Assembly (NCBI RefSeq): GCF_001729485.1
Contig: NZ_CP017157.1
Span: 2,976,001 to 3,040,000, forward strand
Direction of reading: 5' to 3'
DNA from: Streptomyces lydicus
Lineage (GTDB): Bacteria; Actinomycetota; Actinomycetes; Streptomycetales; Streptomycetaceae
Length of the DNA: 64,000 bases
In this document: positions 24,417-33,387 of the stretch, one piece after another
Numbering within the stretch: position 1 is the first letter of the stretch
Layout of the letters: every line of letters begins with the position of its first letter
The notes under the pieces: generated by a model
What the model was told of the DNA's origin: nothing
Databases searched by the model: none
The model's input: the letters and a program-made list of their open reading frames with translations, nothing else
Made by a program: the position numbers and the translations under genes

Positions 24417-26821
24417 AGGAGGGTGAGGTCGTCGGTGCTCGGGTCGGTCAGCTGCGCCACCCGGCCCGCGTGCCGCTCGACCATCGCCTCGAACGTCTGC
24501 CGCGCGGTGCGGCCGTTGCCGAAGGAGGGGCCCTTGGGGAGCGCGGTGAAGTACTTCAGCAGCGCCTCACCGGCCCCCTCGCCGAGGCGGTACTCGTGCT
24601 CCTCGCCCTGCTGCTCGACGATCCGCAGCAGCTCCTCCGGGGCGTAGTCGCCGAAGGTGATGGTGCGTGAGAAACGGGACGCCACACCGGGGTTGACGGC
24701 GAGGAAGCGCTCCATCTCGACGGTGTAGCCGGCGACGATCACCACCACCGCCTCCCGGTGGTCCTCCATCAGCTTCACGAGGGTGTCGATAGCCTCCTTG
24801 CCGAAGTCCCGGCCGGAGTCCTCGGGGGAGAGGGCGTACGCCTCGTCGATGAAGAGCACCCCGCCGCGCGCCCGTTCGAACGCCTCCTGGGTGCGGATCG
24901 CCGTCGACCCGATGTGCTCACCCACCAGATCCACCCGGGACACCTCGACCAGGTGCCCGCGCTCCAACACCCCGAGGGACGCCAGGATTTCGCCGTAGAG
25001 GCGGGCGACCGTCGTCTTGCCGGTGCCGGGGGAGCCGGTGAAGACCAGGTGGCGTCGCACGGACGCCGCCTTCAGTCCCGCCTCCTGTCGCCGGCGGCCC
25101 ACCTCGATCATGTTGATCAGGCTGCGCACCTCACGCTTGACGCTCTCCAGCCCGACGAGGGTGTCCAGTTCGCCGAGCACCACCTCGGAGGGCCGGCTGC
25201 TGACGACCGGCTCGGCGGGGGCGGTGCCGGCGGCCGCGGGCGGGCTCTGCGCCGGTACGTTGCCCAGCAGCCCGGTGGTCTGTGTCGCCTGCTGAACGGC
25301 TGGCGCGGTGGCTCCGGACCCCGGCGCGGGCAGCGCGCGGCTCTCGTCGCTGGTGCAGTCCGTGACCGTCGGCCCGTCGCCCTGCCCGGTGCCGCCCTCG
25401 GCGAACTCGTAGCCGCCGCGTGCGCACCGCTCCGTACGGCACCGCGTCAGCGTCGTACGGCAGCCGTCGATCACATGGAAGCCGAAACCGGAGCTGCCGG
25501 TCACCCGGCAGCTCTGGAAGGTGCCGCGGCCCTCGGCCGACACGTAGAAGCCGGCCTCGGCCGGTGAACTGACGGTGCAGCCCTCGATGGTGGGGTCCGC
25601 GCCCTTCGTGACGATCACGCCGGTCTGCGCCCCGTCGATGGTGCAGTTGGCGAGCGTGCCACCGCTGCCGTGGTCGCGGAACCACGCGCCGGTCGCCGCC
25701 TCCCGGATCCGGCAGTCGTCCAGCTGGACGGTCGCCCCGTCGCTGACCGACACCGCGGTGTTGCGGACCTGTGCGAGGTCGCAGTCGACCACGTCGGCAC
25801 GGGAGCCGCGGTCCAGGACGAACAGGGCGTCCGGTACGTCGTGCACCCGGGTCGAGTCCAGTACGGCGGTCGCGCCGTCGCTCACCCACACCGCCGGGTA
25901 GTCGCCCGTACTGTCGTGGATCTCGCACTGGTTGGCGTCCACCCGGGTTCCCGGGTCCCACACCGACAGGCCGTTGCGCCCGAAGTGCCGCACCGTGCTG
26001 CGGGTCAGCGTCAGCACCGAACGCGACCGCAGATCGATCGCGTTCTCCGGGATGTCGTGGATGTCGCAGTCGGCGAGCGTGAGCACCGCGTCGGTGTCCA
26101 GGGTGACGCCGTCGGCGGAGGTGCGGTGCACCGTGCAGTCCGTGAGGTGGCCGGTGGCCCGCGCGGCCACCTGGATCCCCGCGCCCTTGATCTCGTACAG
26201 CTCGCAGCCCACCGCCTCGACGGCGCTGCCCTCGCCGTTGATCGACAGGCCGGCGCCCGAGGCGTGGTGGATCCGGCAGTTCTCCAGCCGCGGGTGGGCC
26301 GCGCCGCGGACCGCCACCCCGGCCTGCCCGGCCGCCACCACCTCGCACTCCTCGAAGAGGCCGCCGGCTCCGTCCAGGACGCTGATGCCGACCCCGCCCG
26401 CGTTGTCGACGGTGCAGCGCCGCACCGTCGGACGGGCCCCGCCGCGCACCTCGATGCCGGACGCGGACCGGGTCACCACCCGCAGGCCGGACAGCTCCGG
26501 CGCGCCGTCCTCCACCAGCAGCGCCGGCGACGCCGAATCCGTCGCCTCCAGATGCAGATCGTGGACGGTCGCCGAGGCCCGTATCGTCAGCGCCACCCCG
26601 TCGGCCGGGGCGATCCGCACCGAGCCGCGCGACCCGTCGGGGCCGCGCAGCGTCACCGCGCGCTGCAGCACCAGGTTCTCCCGGTACGTGCCGGCAGGGA
26701 CGGTCAGCACATCGCCGTCCCCGGCGGCCTCCAGGGCGGCGGCGAGCGAGCTGTACTCCCCTGTCCGGCGCCGCCAACGGGACGTTCCGGAGTGCGTCAC
26801 CTGGACCGAGCCCTGTGCCAT
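24386..26821 (-). CDS. Right-handed beta-helix repeat - AAA+ ATPase fusion
   Basis: 811 residues from ATG 26821; a longer frame upstream is non-conserved. Residues 1-500 are a parallel beta-helix with about twenty turns of xxCxIxxxxxxGIxVxxGAxxTxxxC type (for example DCDIHDIPENAIDLRSRS). A Pro/Ala linker (about 500-550) leads to a single CbbX/SpoVK-type AAA+ domain: Walker A GSPGTGKTT with Lys602, Walker B VLFIDEAYAL, and sensor-like ASRFSRTITF. The AAA part resembles EccA of type VII secretion and rubisco activase CbbX. It may remodel or load a protein partner held by the helix; target unknown. Confidence 0.9.
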   Translation of the reverse strand: MAQGSVQVTHSGTSRWRRRTGEYSSLAAALEAAGDGDVLTVPAGTYRENLVLQRAVTLRGPDGSRGSVRIAPADGVALTIRASATVHDLHLEATDSASPALLVEDGAPELSGLRVVTRSASGIEVRGGARPTVRRCTVDNAGGVGISVLDGAGGLFEECEVVAAGQAGVAVRGAAHPRLENCRIHHASGAGLSINGEGSAVEAVGCELYEIKGAGIQVAARATGHLTDCTVHRTSADGVTLDTDAVLTLADCDIHDIPENAIDLRSRSVLTLTRSTVRHFGRNGLSVWDPGTRVDANQCEIHDSTGDYPAVWVSDGATAVLDSTRVHDVPDALFVLDRGSRADVVDCDLAQVRNTAVSVSDGATVQLDDCRIREAATGAWFRDHGSGGTLANCTIDGAQTGVIVTKGADPTIEGCTVSSPAEAGFYVSAEGRGTFQSCRVTGSSGFGFHVIDGCRTTLTRCRTERCARGGYEFAEGGTGQGDGPTVTDCTSDESRALPAPGSGATAPAVQQATQTTGLLGNVPAQSPPAAAGTAPAEPVVSSRPSEVVLGELDTLVGLESVKREVRSLINMIEVGRRRQEAGLKAASVRRHLVFTGSPGTGKTTVARLYGEILASLGVLERGHLVEVSRVDLVGEHIGSTAIRTQEAFERARGGVLFIDEAYALSPEDSGRDFGKEAIDTLVKLMEDHREAVVVIVAGYTVEMERFLAVNPGVASRFSRTITFGDYAPEELLRIVEQQGEEHEYRLGEGAGEALLKYFTALPKGPSFGNGRTARQTFEAMVERHAGRVAQLTDPSTDDLTLLYADDLPELP

Positions 26822-26999
26822 GGCGCTGTCGTGCCCCCACCTCGTGCGGCTGATGTCGGCCCGGCAACCATCCGTCCGCGGATGTCCGCATTCGGGTGCG
26901 CAAGGCCCCAGCCGAGAGGCTGGCGCCCCCACCGTAGCGCGCCCGGCGGGCCGTGGTTGACACGGTCAGCGCCTGGTCAGCCGCGGACCGTCCAGGCGG

Positions 27000-27602
27000 T
27001 CAACTCCCCGCGTCGGCCCGGCCCCAGTCCTGGCCCGCCCGCTCCCACTCCAGGCCCCAACGGCGGTAGCGGCGCGCCATCAACTGCCCCACGAACAGCC
27101 GCCGGCCGCCCTCGATCAGCCCGCCGACGGCGGCCGTGGTACCCAGGCCCGCCAGCACCGCGTGGGTACCGGCCGTGCTGACGTCCATCGGCCGCGGCAT
27201 CACCCGCCCCTGGCCGTCGGTCCAGATGCGGAACTGCTCGCCCGGTTCGACGGGGCGCGGGGCCGAGATCTGCCCGAGGTGCGCGGTGCCGTTCACGGCC
27301 GTCCAGCGGGCGAGGACCCGGCGGTGCGCGTCACGCTGCGACGAGGTCTCCGGATCGGGGTCGAGCGGGGCCCGGGAGACCAGCCGGTCGACCGTGACCC
27401 ACACCAGGTGCCGCTGCCGGTGCTGGAGCGCCACGGTCTGCAGCAGCGCGCCGTGCGCCGCCCGGCCGCTGAACCAGCCCGCAACGGGTGCTCCGAGGAC
27501 GAGCAGGAGGACGGCGGCGAGCGCCACCCAGGACTCGACCAGATCGGTCCGGCGCCGCAGCGGATTGCGCCGCCAGCGCCATACGCCTCGTACGGCTCCC
27601 AT
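27000..27602 (-). CDS. Rv1733c-like two-helix membrane protein
   Basis: 200 residues: a basic N-terminus (WRWRRNPLRRRTDLVESWVA) typical of the Rv1733c family, one membrane helix at about 25-47, an extracytoplasmic domain, and a second helix at about 140-160 with a basic tail. Topology is in-out-in. The mycobacterial namesake is a dormancy antigen without known function. Lies 178 bp downstream of the AAA gene's start, same strand. Confidence 0.85.
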   Translation of the reverse strand: MGAVRGVWRWRRNPLRRRTDLVESWVALAAVLLLVLGAPVAGWFSGRAAHGALLQTVALQHRQRHLVWVTVDRLVSRAPLDPDPETSSQRDAHRRVLARWTAVNGTAHLGQISAPRPVEPGEQFRIWTDGQGRVMPRPMDVSTAGTHAVLAGLGTTAAVGGLIEGGRRLFVGQLMARRYRRWGLEWERAGQDWGRADAGS

Positions 27603-27733
27603 CGTCGCCCCCTCTCGTGCTCCGTGAATACCTCATCCGGGGTGCTCCATGCGAGAGTTCTGCGAAGAGAGAGCAACATCACCCACAACGGAAGGCGTCT
27701 TCCGGCCGAACGGAGCGGGATCCGGCGCCGCGG

Positions 27734-28180
27734 TCAGGGCAGCCGTACCGCCAGCGTCACCACCGCGCCCGTGGCGCCGGCCTCCGGAGCCGTCGCGGAG
27801 ACCGCGAACCGGTCCGCCACCAGGCGCGCCAGCCACAGCCCGCGGCCCTTCGGGGCACCGTCCAGGCCCGGCAGCAGCTCGGGGATCACCGCCTCGCTGA
27901 ACCCGGGGCCGCTGTCGCTGATCCGGCACTCCAACTCGTCGCCCACCCGGCGCAGCTCCAGCCGCCCCGCGCCGCCGGCGTGCTCCACGGCGTTCCCCGC
28001 GACCTCGTCCACCGCCAGCACGAATTCGCCCCGCCGCGGTTCGCGCAGACCCTCGCGGGCGGCGCACTCCTCGACCAGCAGCCGCAGCTGGGGCAGCAGC
28101 CGGGCGGTGAAGCGCCGCCGGAGCAGCGGCCGGTCGGGCTCCTCGGCGGGCACTCCGGCCGGGCTCGCCGGGCCGGGCAT
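27734..28180 (-). CDS. RsbW-like ATP-binding protein coupled to MEDS-STAS gene
   Basis: 148 residues from ATG 28180, whose first base is the last base of the upstream stop (TGATG overlap). HATPase motifs: VDEVAGNAVEHAGG (N-box), CRISDSGPGF (D-x-G), and KGRGLWLARLVADRF (lid). Tight coupling to the MEDS-STAS protein suggests kinase and antagonist in one partner switch. Two upstream in-frame GTGs are possible starts but would deepen the overlap. Confidence 0.9.
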   Translation of the reverse strand: MPGPASPAGVPAEEPDRPLLRRRFTARLLPQLRLLVEECAAREGLREPRRGEFVLAVDEVAGNAVEHAGGAGRLELRRVGDELECRISDSGPGFSEAVIPELLPGLDGAPKGRGLWLARLVADRFAVSATAPEAGATGAVVTLAVRLP

Positions 28181-29079
28181 CACCACGGGGTCACCCCCTC
28201 CGTCAGCGCCAGCGGCGGCACCGTCCCGCCGCCCAGCCGCCGCAGCAGCCGGCGCTGGCCGCGGTCGCAGCGCACCTCGATCAGATCGTGACCGGCGGCG
28301 CCGTGGGCCAGTACGAGCAGGCTGACGGCACAGCCCACCGACAGGAAGTGCAGCCGGGTCAGATCCACCGTCAGCCTGCGGTCCGGTGCCGTGTGGGCCA
28401 GTGCGATCCGCAGCGCTCTGCTGAACTCCGCCTGCCGGGCGGTGTCCGCCTCGCCGATGAAGTGCAGCGCGCCGTCGGGTTCACGCACCGTGCGCAGGCT
28501 TCCCAGCCGCTCCAGCAGGGTGCGCGGATGCGCCCGTTCCATGGCGTCGAGCACCCCGCGGTCGAACCGGCGGCGGTCGTACGCGCAGATTTCCGTGTAC
28601 GGCCGGCCGGTGAAGAGCGCGTGCGCCCCGCTCTCCCGGCGCATCATCACCTCGACCTCCGCGCCGAGCGCGGCGACCCAGCCCATGTCGATGAACGCCC
28701 GCAGACCGGCGTACCCCTCGGCCGTCGCCCGGTCGGTTTCCCGGTGCAGCCGCCCCATCTGGCGCGCGGCGGTGAACTCCGGTTCGGGTGCGATCACTTC
28801 GCGCATGCTGCTCACCACGAGCTGACCGCGCTCGCGGGCGGCGGCCGTGCTGCGGCTGGGGAAGTCGATCCGGGCCAGGACCTCTTCCGCCGGCACCCAG
28901 GGCGAGGGCAGCACCAGCACCTTCTCGCCGCGGGCCAGCCCGAGTCGTACGAACGCCGTGACGGCCTCCCAGCGCACCTCGTCATCGCCGTAACTCACGA
29001 AGGCGTGGTCCCCGGGCCGCAGGTGCTGGACGGGAACGAGGTGGCCACTGCTTCCGTTGTCCCTCGAAGGCGTCGACAC
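28180..29079 (-). CDS. MEDS domain - STAS domain protein
   Basis: 299 residues from GTG 29079, with AGGGG 7 nt upstream. Residues 10-175 form a MEDS (DcmR-like sensory) domain: LRPGDHAFVSYG, then EKVLVLPSPW and MREVIAPEPEF, with GYAGLRAFIDMGWVAALGAE. Residues 200-290 form a STAS anti-sigma-antagonist domain (LTVDLTRLHFLSVGCAVSLL); the phosphorylatable Ser would be in FLSVG. MEDS domains bind hydrocarbon-derived signals or redox-sensitive ligands in some proteins. The ATPase that should phosphorylate it is the next gene. Confidence 0.88.
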   Translation of the reverse strand: MSTPSRDNGSSGHLVPVQHLRPGDHAFVSYGDDEVRWEAVTAFVRLGLARGEKVLVLPSPWVPAEEVLARIDFPSRSTAAARERGQLVVSSMREVIAPEPEFTAARQMGRLHRETDRATAEGYAGLRAFIDMGWVAALGAEVEVMMRRESGAHALFTGRPYTEICAYDRRRFDRGVLDAMERAHPRTLLERLGSLRTVREPDGALHFIGEADTARQAEFSRALRIALAHTAPDRRLTVDLTRLHFLSVGCAVSLLVLAHGAAGHDLIEVRCDRGQRRLLRRLGGGTVPPLALTEGVTPW

Positions 29080-29167
29080 GCAGCCCCTGTCTCCCGTCGC
29101 CCGCACCCTCCGGCGGCCCGCCGCGGGCGACCGCGGCGAGACCACCGTGAACGGCCGCGCAGACCCG

Positions 29168-29992
29168 TCAGTCGAGTATCTCGAAAGGGTCGCCGACACG
29201 GATCGTGCCGACCCCACGGGGAATCAGATTCTGGCCGAAGACCAGCCGGTCGCCGAAGCGCCGATGACGGGCCAGCGTCCGCAGCGGCTCCTTGCCCCGC
29301 TCGGCCGTGTGCTGGTCGGTGGTGGTGACGACACAGCGTGCGCTGGGCTTGGCCACCTGGAAGACCACCTCGCCGATGCGGATTCGGCGCCACTCGTCCT
29401 CGGCCCACGGAGCCGTGCCGTCCACCACCACATTGGGCCGGAAACGGCTCATCGGCAGGGGCCCCTCGTCGGCGTGGTCGCCCTGCGCGATGAGGGAGTT
29501 GAGGGCGTCCAGCGACGAGGTGGTCGTCAGCAGCAGCGGGAAGCCGTCGGCGAAGCTGACCGTCTCACCGGGCTCGCAGTACTCCGGCGCGATGGGGCGG
29601 CGCTTCTCCGGGGCGTCGAGATGCACCAGCCGGCACTCGACGCCCAGATATCTGCTGAACCACTCGGCCGCGGCCTCGCCGGCGGGCACCGCCTCGACCT
29701 GGTCCTTCCAGACCTCGACCGGGACGGTTTCCACGGACCCGGGCACCTCGACCGTCAGCGGCGCCATCCCGGGCGCGGTGAGCCGGAGGCCACCACCCGG
29801 CAGCCCCTCGGCGCGCGCCAAGGCCAACGTCGGCTGCGGACGTTGGGTGATCTGCCTGTGCTCGGCGTCCACCAGCAGCCACCGTCGGTCCCCGGCGAGC
29901 CCCCACGGCTCCACGACCGCCTCGCCGGGACCGGACCCCGCAATGGATTTGACCGGGTAGAGATGGATCGACACGAGAGCAGGCTTGGGCAT
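29168..29992 (-). CDS. MOSC domain-containing protein
   Basis: 274 residues: an N-terminal MOSC beta-barrel domain (VSIHLYPVKSIAGSGPGEA and GDRRWLLVDAEHRQITQRP) and a MOSC core with the conserved Cys in KPSARCVVTTTDQHT. Related to mARC/YcbX molybdenum-cofactor enzymes that reduce N-hydroxylated compounds and often use a ferredoxin partner. No ferredoxin domain is fused here. Start ATG 29992 or ATG 30001 (three residues longer) are both possible. Confidence 0.9.
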   Translation of the reverse strand: MPKPALVSIHLYPVKSIAGSGPGEAVVEPWGLAGDRRWLLVDAEHRQITQRPQPTLALARAEGLPGGGLRLTAPGMAPLTVEVPGSVETVPVEVWKDQVEAVPAGEAAAEWFSRYLGVECRLVHLDAPEKRRPIAPEYCEPGETVSFADGFPLLLTTTSSLDALNSLIAQGDHADEGPLPMSRFRPNVVVDGTAPWAEDEWRRIRIGEVVFQVAKPSARCVVTTTDQHTAERGKEPLRTLARHRRFGDRLVFGQNLIPRGVGTIRVGDPFEILD

Positions 29993-30038
29993 GCGTTCCA
30001 TCCTGCCAGCAGCCTCGGACAGTTGACCGACCGCCCGG

Positions 30039-30494
30039 TCAGTACCCCCGCGGGTACTGGCGGCCGTACGGATCGTCGTACGGCGCGGCGGGCCGCGGGG
30101 CGACCGGTGCGGCGGGCCGCATCGCCTCGTACCCCGTACCGCCGGCCGGGCGCTGGGGCTGGGGCTGCTGCGGGGGCTGATAGCCGCCGCGGGCACCTGC
30201 CTGCTGCGGGATGTAGGGCGCCGGCGCCTGCTGCAGCGGGGCGACCGGCTGCGCGGCGGCACCCGGGTAGCCCTGCCCGGGCGAGGGGTGGGACGGGGCG
30301 GCCGGCAGGGCCGGCAGCGCGGAGGGCAGTGCGGGCAAGTACGACGACCCGGTGTCGTAAGGGGAGGGGTTCACCCGGATCGGGGCGATCTGCGGCGTGC
30401 CGCGTTCGGCGACGAGGCTGTCGTAGATCGGGGTGTCCGGGAAGGAAGGCGAAGCGTAGTAGCCGCCGCCGTAGGTAGAGCGGGGGGAGGTCAT
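30039..30494 (-). CDS. Pro/Gln/Tyr-rich conserved Streptomyces protein
   Basis: 151 residues. The first 50 residues look ordered and conserved (YGGGYYASPSFPDTPIYDSL and GTPQIAPIRVNPSPYD). The rest is low complexity (PGQGYPGAAAQPVAPLQQAP) and ends in PYGRQYPRGY. No membrane segment or signal peptide. I recall similar DUF6643-type proteins across Streptomyces. Disordered, possibly an assembly or scaffold protein, but this is a guess. Confidence 0.75.
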   Translation of the reverse strand: MTSPRSTYGGGYYASPSFPDTPIYDSLVAERGTPQIAPIRVNPSPYDTGSSYLPALPSALPALPAAPSHPSPGQGYPGAAAQPVAPLQQAPAPYIPQQAGARGGYQPPQQPQPQRPAGGTGYEAMRPAAPVAPRPAAPYDDPYGRQYPRGY

Positions 30495-30737
30495 GCCTCA
30501 TAAGTTAAGCCCACGATGTGTCGATTGGGGAGTCTGGAAAGAGGGTTGTTTTACGTGTTCGGAGAGGTCATGGATCCCCAATGCGAGCGAACTCGGGAAA
30601 ATCGGTCGCGATCGCCCGTAGGAATCCTGTAAAGAGCTGGCTTCTCCCGGGTGAACAGGGGCCGTTCGGAGTGGTCGGCGCCGAGTAGGTTGGAGGAGTC
30701 ACCACCGACGGGGCACCGAGGAGAGGAAGGCGCGGCG

Positions 30738-32096
30738 ATGTCGATGCTCAAGGGCGGCAATGTCCCGGTTCCGGCCCCGGCGGTCCGGGTGGAGCTGGGC
30801 TGGCAACCCGCCCCGGGGACGCCGGACGTGGACGCCTCGGCACTGCTCCTGGTGTCCGGCAGGGTCCGCGACGACGCGGACTTCGTCTTCTACAACCAGC
30901 CGGTGCACGCCTCCGGAGCCGTACGGCACGAGGGCAAGCGGCCGGCCGGCGGAGCGCTGACCGACACCGTCACCGTGGCCCTGGCCTCCGTGGAGCCCGC
31001 CGTCGACAAGGTGGTGCTCGCCGCCTCCGCCGACGGCGGCACCTTCGGCAGCGTCCCCGGCCTGAGCATCCGGGTGCTGGACGAGGCGAGCGGCGCCGAG
31101 CTGGCCCGTTTCGACAGCCACGACGCCACCACCGAGAGCGCGTTCGTGCTCGGTGAGCTCTACCGCCGCCAGGGCGCCTGGAAGTTCCGCGCGGTGGGCC
31201 AGGGGTACGACACCGGGCTCGCGGGCCTGGCCACGGACTTCGGCATCAGCGTCGAGGAGCCCGCCGCGCCGCCGCCTCCGGCGTCCGCCCCGGTCCCCGC
31301 GCCCGTCACGCCCCCGACGACTCCTCCCGCCGCGCCGCCCGCGCCCCCGTTGCCGACGGGTCAACCGGCGGCGTCAATTCCGCCCCCTCCCGGGCAGCCC
31401 GCCCCGGCCCCCGCGCCCGCTCCCGTTCGTCTGACAAAAGTCACCCTCACGAAGGACGCCCCCGCCGTTTCGTTGACGAAGCAGGGCGGCACCTCCGGCG
31501 CGATGCGGGTGAACCTCAACTGGTCCGGCGCCGGCGCCGGCAAGCGGCTGACCAAGAAACTCGGCCGCAAGGCCATGCAGGCCATGGGCGCCCGCGGCGC
31601 GCTGCTGCCCCCGTCCGGCGAGCTGGACCTCGATCTGTGCGCGCTGTACGAACTCACCGACGGCTCCGCCGGCGTGGTCCATCCGCTCGGCAACAACTTC
31701 GGCGCGCTGCACGCCCCGCCGTACATCCAGCTCGACGGCGACGACCGCACCGGCGCCGTCGCGGCCGGCGAGAACCTCACCGTCAACCTCGACCACCAGG
31801 CACGCATCAAGCGCATCCTGATCTTCGTCACGGTCTACGCGGGCGCCCGCAGCTTCGAGGGCCTGAGCGCCACGGTCACCCTCCGGCCACAGCACGGCGC
31901 CCCCGTCGACTTCTCGCTCGACGCCTGCACGGTGCCCTCCAACGTCTGCGCCCTGGCCCTGATCACGAACACCGGCGGCGAACTCGTCGTCCGGCGCGAG
32001 GCCCGCTATCTCGTTCCCGAGCCCGGCGTCAGCCCGCAGCGCACGGTCGACCACGCCTACGGCTGGGGGCTGGACTGGTCGCCGGCCAGGAAGTGA
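30738..32096 (+). CDS. Double TerD-domain protein
   Basis: 452 residues from ATG 30738 with GAGGAG upstream. Two TerD domains: residues about 1-172 ([20 protein letters not shown], then [24 protein letters not shown]) and about 240-450 ([22 protein letters not shown], then [19 protein letters not shown]). A 65-residue Pro/Ala linker joins them. TerD proteins bind calcium and take part in tellurite, phage and stress responses with a membrane complex; no other ter gene is nearby. The first domain is the typical shorter TerD, the second a longer TerA-like form. Confidence 0.92.
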   Translation: MSMLKGGNVPVPAPAVRVELGWQPAPGTPDVDASALLLVSGRVRDDADFVFYNQPVHASGAVRHEGKRPAGGALTDTVTVALASVEPAVDKVVLAASADGGTFGSVPGLSIRVLDEASGAELARFDSHDATTESAFVLGELYRRQGAWKFRAVGQGYDTGLAGLATDFGISVEEPAAPPPPASAPVPAPVTPPTTPPAAPPAPPLPTGQPAASIPPPPGQPAPAPAPAPVRLTKVTLTKDAPAVSLTKQGGTSGAMRVNLNWSGAGAGKRLTKKLGRKAMQAMGARGALLPPSGELDLDLCALYELTDGSAGVVHPLGNNFGALHAPPYIQLDGDDRTGAVAAGENLTVNLDHQARIKRILIFVTVYAGARSFEGLSATVTLRPQHGAPVDFSLDACTVPSNVCALALITNTGGELVVRREARYLVPEPGVSPQRTVDHAYGWGLDWSPARK

Positions 32097-32117
32097 CGCC
32101 GCCTCCGGGGGCCCGGC

Positions 32118-33266
32118 TCAGGGCGCTCCGTACGTCCGGCCCTTCCAGGCCGCGCCGCGCCCCCGGTAGTGCTGCACCGCCGAGTCCACGGTCATCACGA
32201 GGTACAGCAGCGCGGTGAACGGCAGCAGCGGCGCCGCCCACGGCGGCTGCCGGTAGTAGCGCAGCATCGGCAGATACGTCCCGCACATCACCGCCCAGGC
32301 CGCCGTGCCGAGCGCCGCGACCGCCGCCTCGCCGCCGGCCGCCCCGGCCACCGCCAGGGCGGGCGGCGCGAGATACACCAGCCCCAGTCCCAGCACCGTG
32401 CCGAGCAGCAGCAGCGGCTGGTGCCGCAGCTGGGCGTACGCGCTGCGCGAGACCATCCGCCACAGCTCGGCCAGCCGCGGATAGGGCCGCACACTGTCCA
32501 CCCGGTCCGCCAGCCCCAGCCAGATGCGGCCCCCGCTGCGCTTGACCGCCCGCGCCAGCGTCACGTCGTCGATCACCGCGTGCCGGATCGCCTCCGGGAT
32601 GCCCGCCCGCTCCGCCGCCTCCGTCCGCAGCAGCACGCAGCCGCCGGCCGCCGCCGCGGTCCGCGACCCTGGGCGGTTGACCCGGCGGAACGGATACAGC
32701 TGCGCGAAGAAGTACACGAACGCCGGTACGATCAGCCGCTCCCAGCGGGTCGCCACCCGCAGCCGCGCCATCTGCGAGACCAGGTCCAGCTCCGCCGAGC
32801 GGGCCGCCGCCACCAACTCCCGCAGACCGTCCGGCTCGTGTGCGATGTCCGCGTCGGTCAGCAGCAGGTACTCCGGCGCCGTGCGCTCCCGCGCCAGCGC
32901 GATCCCGTGCCGTACGGCCCACAGCTTCCCCGTCCACCCCGGCTCCGGCTCACCGGGTGCGGACACCGTCAGCGGCAGCCCGCCCCGTGCGGCCGCCAGG
33001 GTGCGGGCCAGCGCGCCGGTGCCGTCCGTGCTGCCGTCGTCGACCAGGAACACCTCGGCCCGGCCCGGGTACTTCTGCCCGAGCAGCGAGGGCAGGCTCG
33101 CCGGCAGCACCTCGGCCTCGTCGCGCGCCGGGACCACCACCGCGACCGACGGCCAGCGCTCCGGATCCCGGCGGTCCGGCAGCCGTACATCGGTCCGCCA
33201 GAAGAGGCCCTGCCCCGCCAGCAGCCACACCCAGGTCAGCAGCGACCCGGCACCGATCCACTCCAT
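32118..33266 (-). CDS. Glycosyltransferase family 2 membrane protein (HpnB-like)
   Basis: 382 residues from ATG 33266; GTG 33275 is an alternative. An N-terminal membrane anchor is followed by a GT-A catalytic domain: VAVVVPARDEAEVLPASLPS, FLVDDGSTDGTGALA with the DDG metal site, and the acceptor-side VIDDVTLARAVKRSGG. Three to four C-terminal membrane helices follow (300-365). The pattern matches HpnB-type glycosyltransferases of hopanoid clusters, though no hopanoid genes are next to it. It would transfer sugar to a lipid carrier or hopanoid. Confidence 0.87.
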   Translation of the reverse strand: MEWIGAGSLLTWVWLLAGQGLFWRTDVRLPDRRDPERWPSVAVVVPARDEAEVLPASLPSLLGQKYPGRAEVFLVDDGSTDGTGALARTLAAARGGLPLTVSAPGEPEPGWTGKLWAVRHGIALARERTAPEYLLLTDADIAHEPDGLRELVAAARSAELDLVSQMARLRVATRWERLIVPAFVYFFAQLYPFRRVNRPGSRTAAAAGGCVLLRTEAAERAGIPEAIRHAVIDDVTLARAVKRSGGRIWLGLADRVDSVRPYPRLAELWRMVSRSAYAQLRHQPLLLLGTVLGLGLVYLAPPALAVAGAAGGEAAVAALGTAAWAVMCGTYLPMLRYYRQPPWAAPLLPFTALLYLVMTVDSAVQHYRGRGAAWKGRTYGAP

Positions 33267-33351
33267 CGCTCCCACGGGCGGCAGTCTGCCGCACCCCGCG
33301 CCGCCGGCCGGCCCGCCCGGCCGTACGTGTCCCGCACGGCCCCGCCCGGTA

Positions 33352-33381
33352 TGACAAGTGGGACGTCGGGCCCGATAAAGT
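33352..33381 (+). promoter_or_regulatory. Leaderless promoter of the racemase-like gene
   Basis: -35 TGACAA (33352-33357), 18-bp spacer, -10 TAAAGT (33376-33381), then GTG start 6 nt later with no ribosome-binding site. Confidence 0.65.
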
Positions 33382-33387
33382 GTCCGG

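Noticed and set aside
27162..28325. Plus-strand 387-codon frame
   Set aside because: Antisense of two well-supported regulatory genes.
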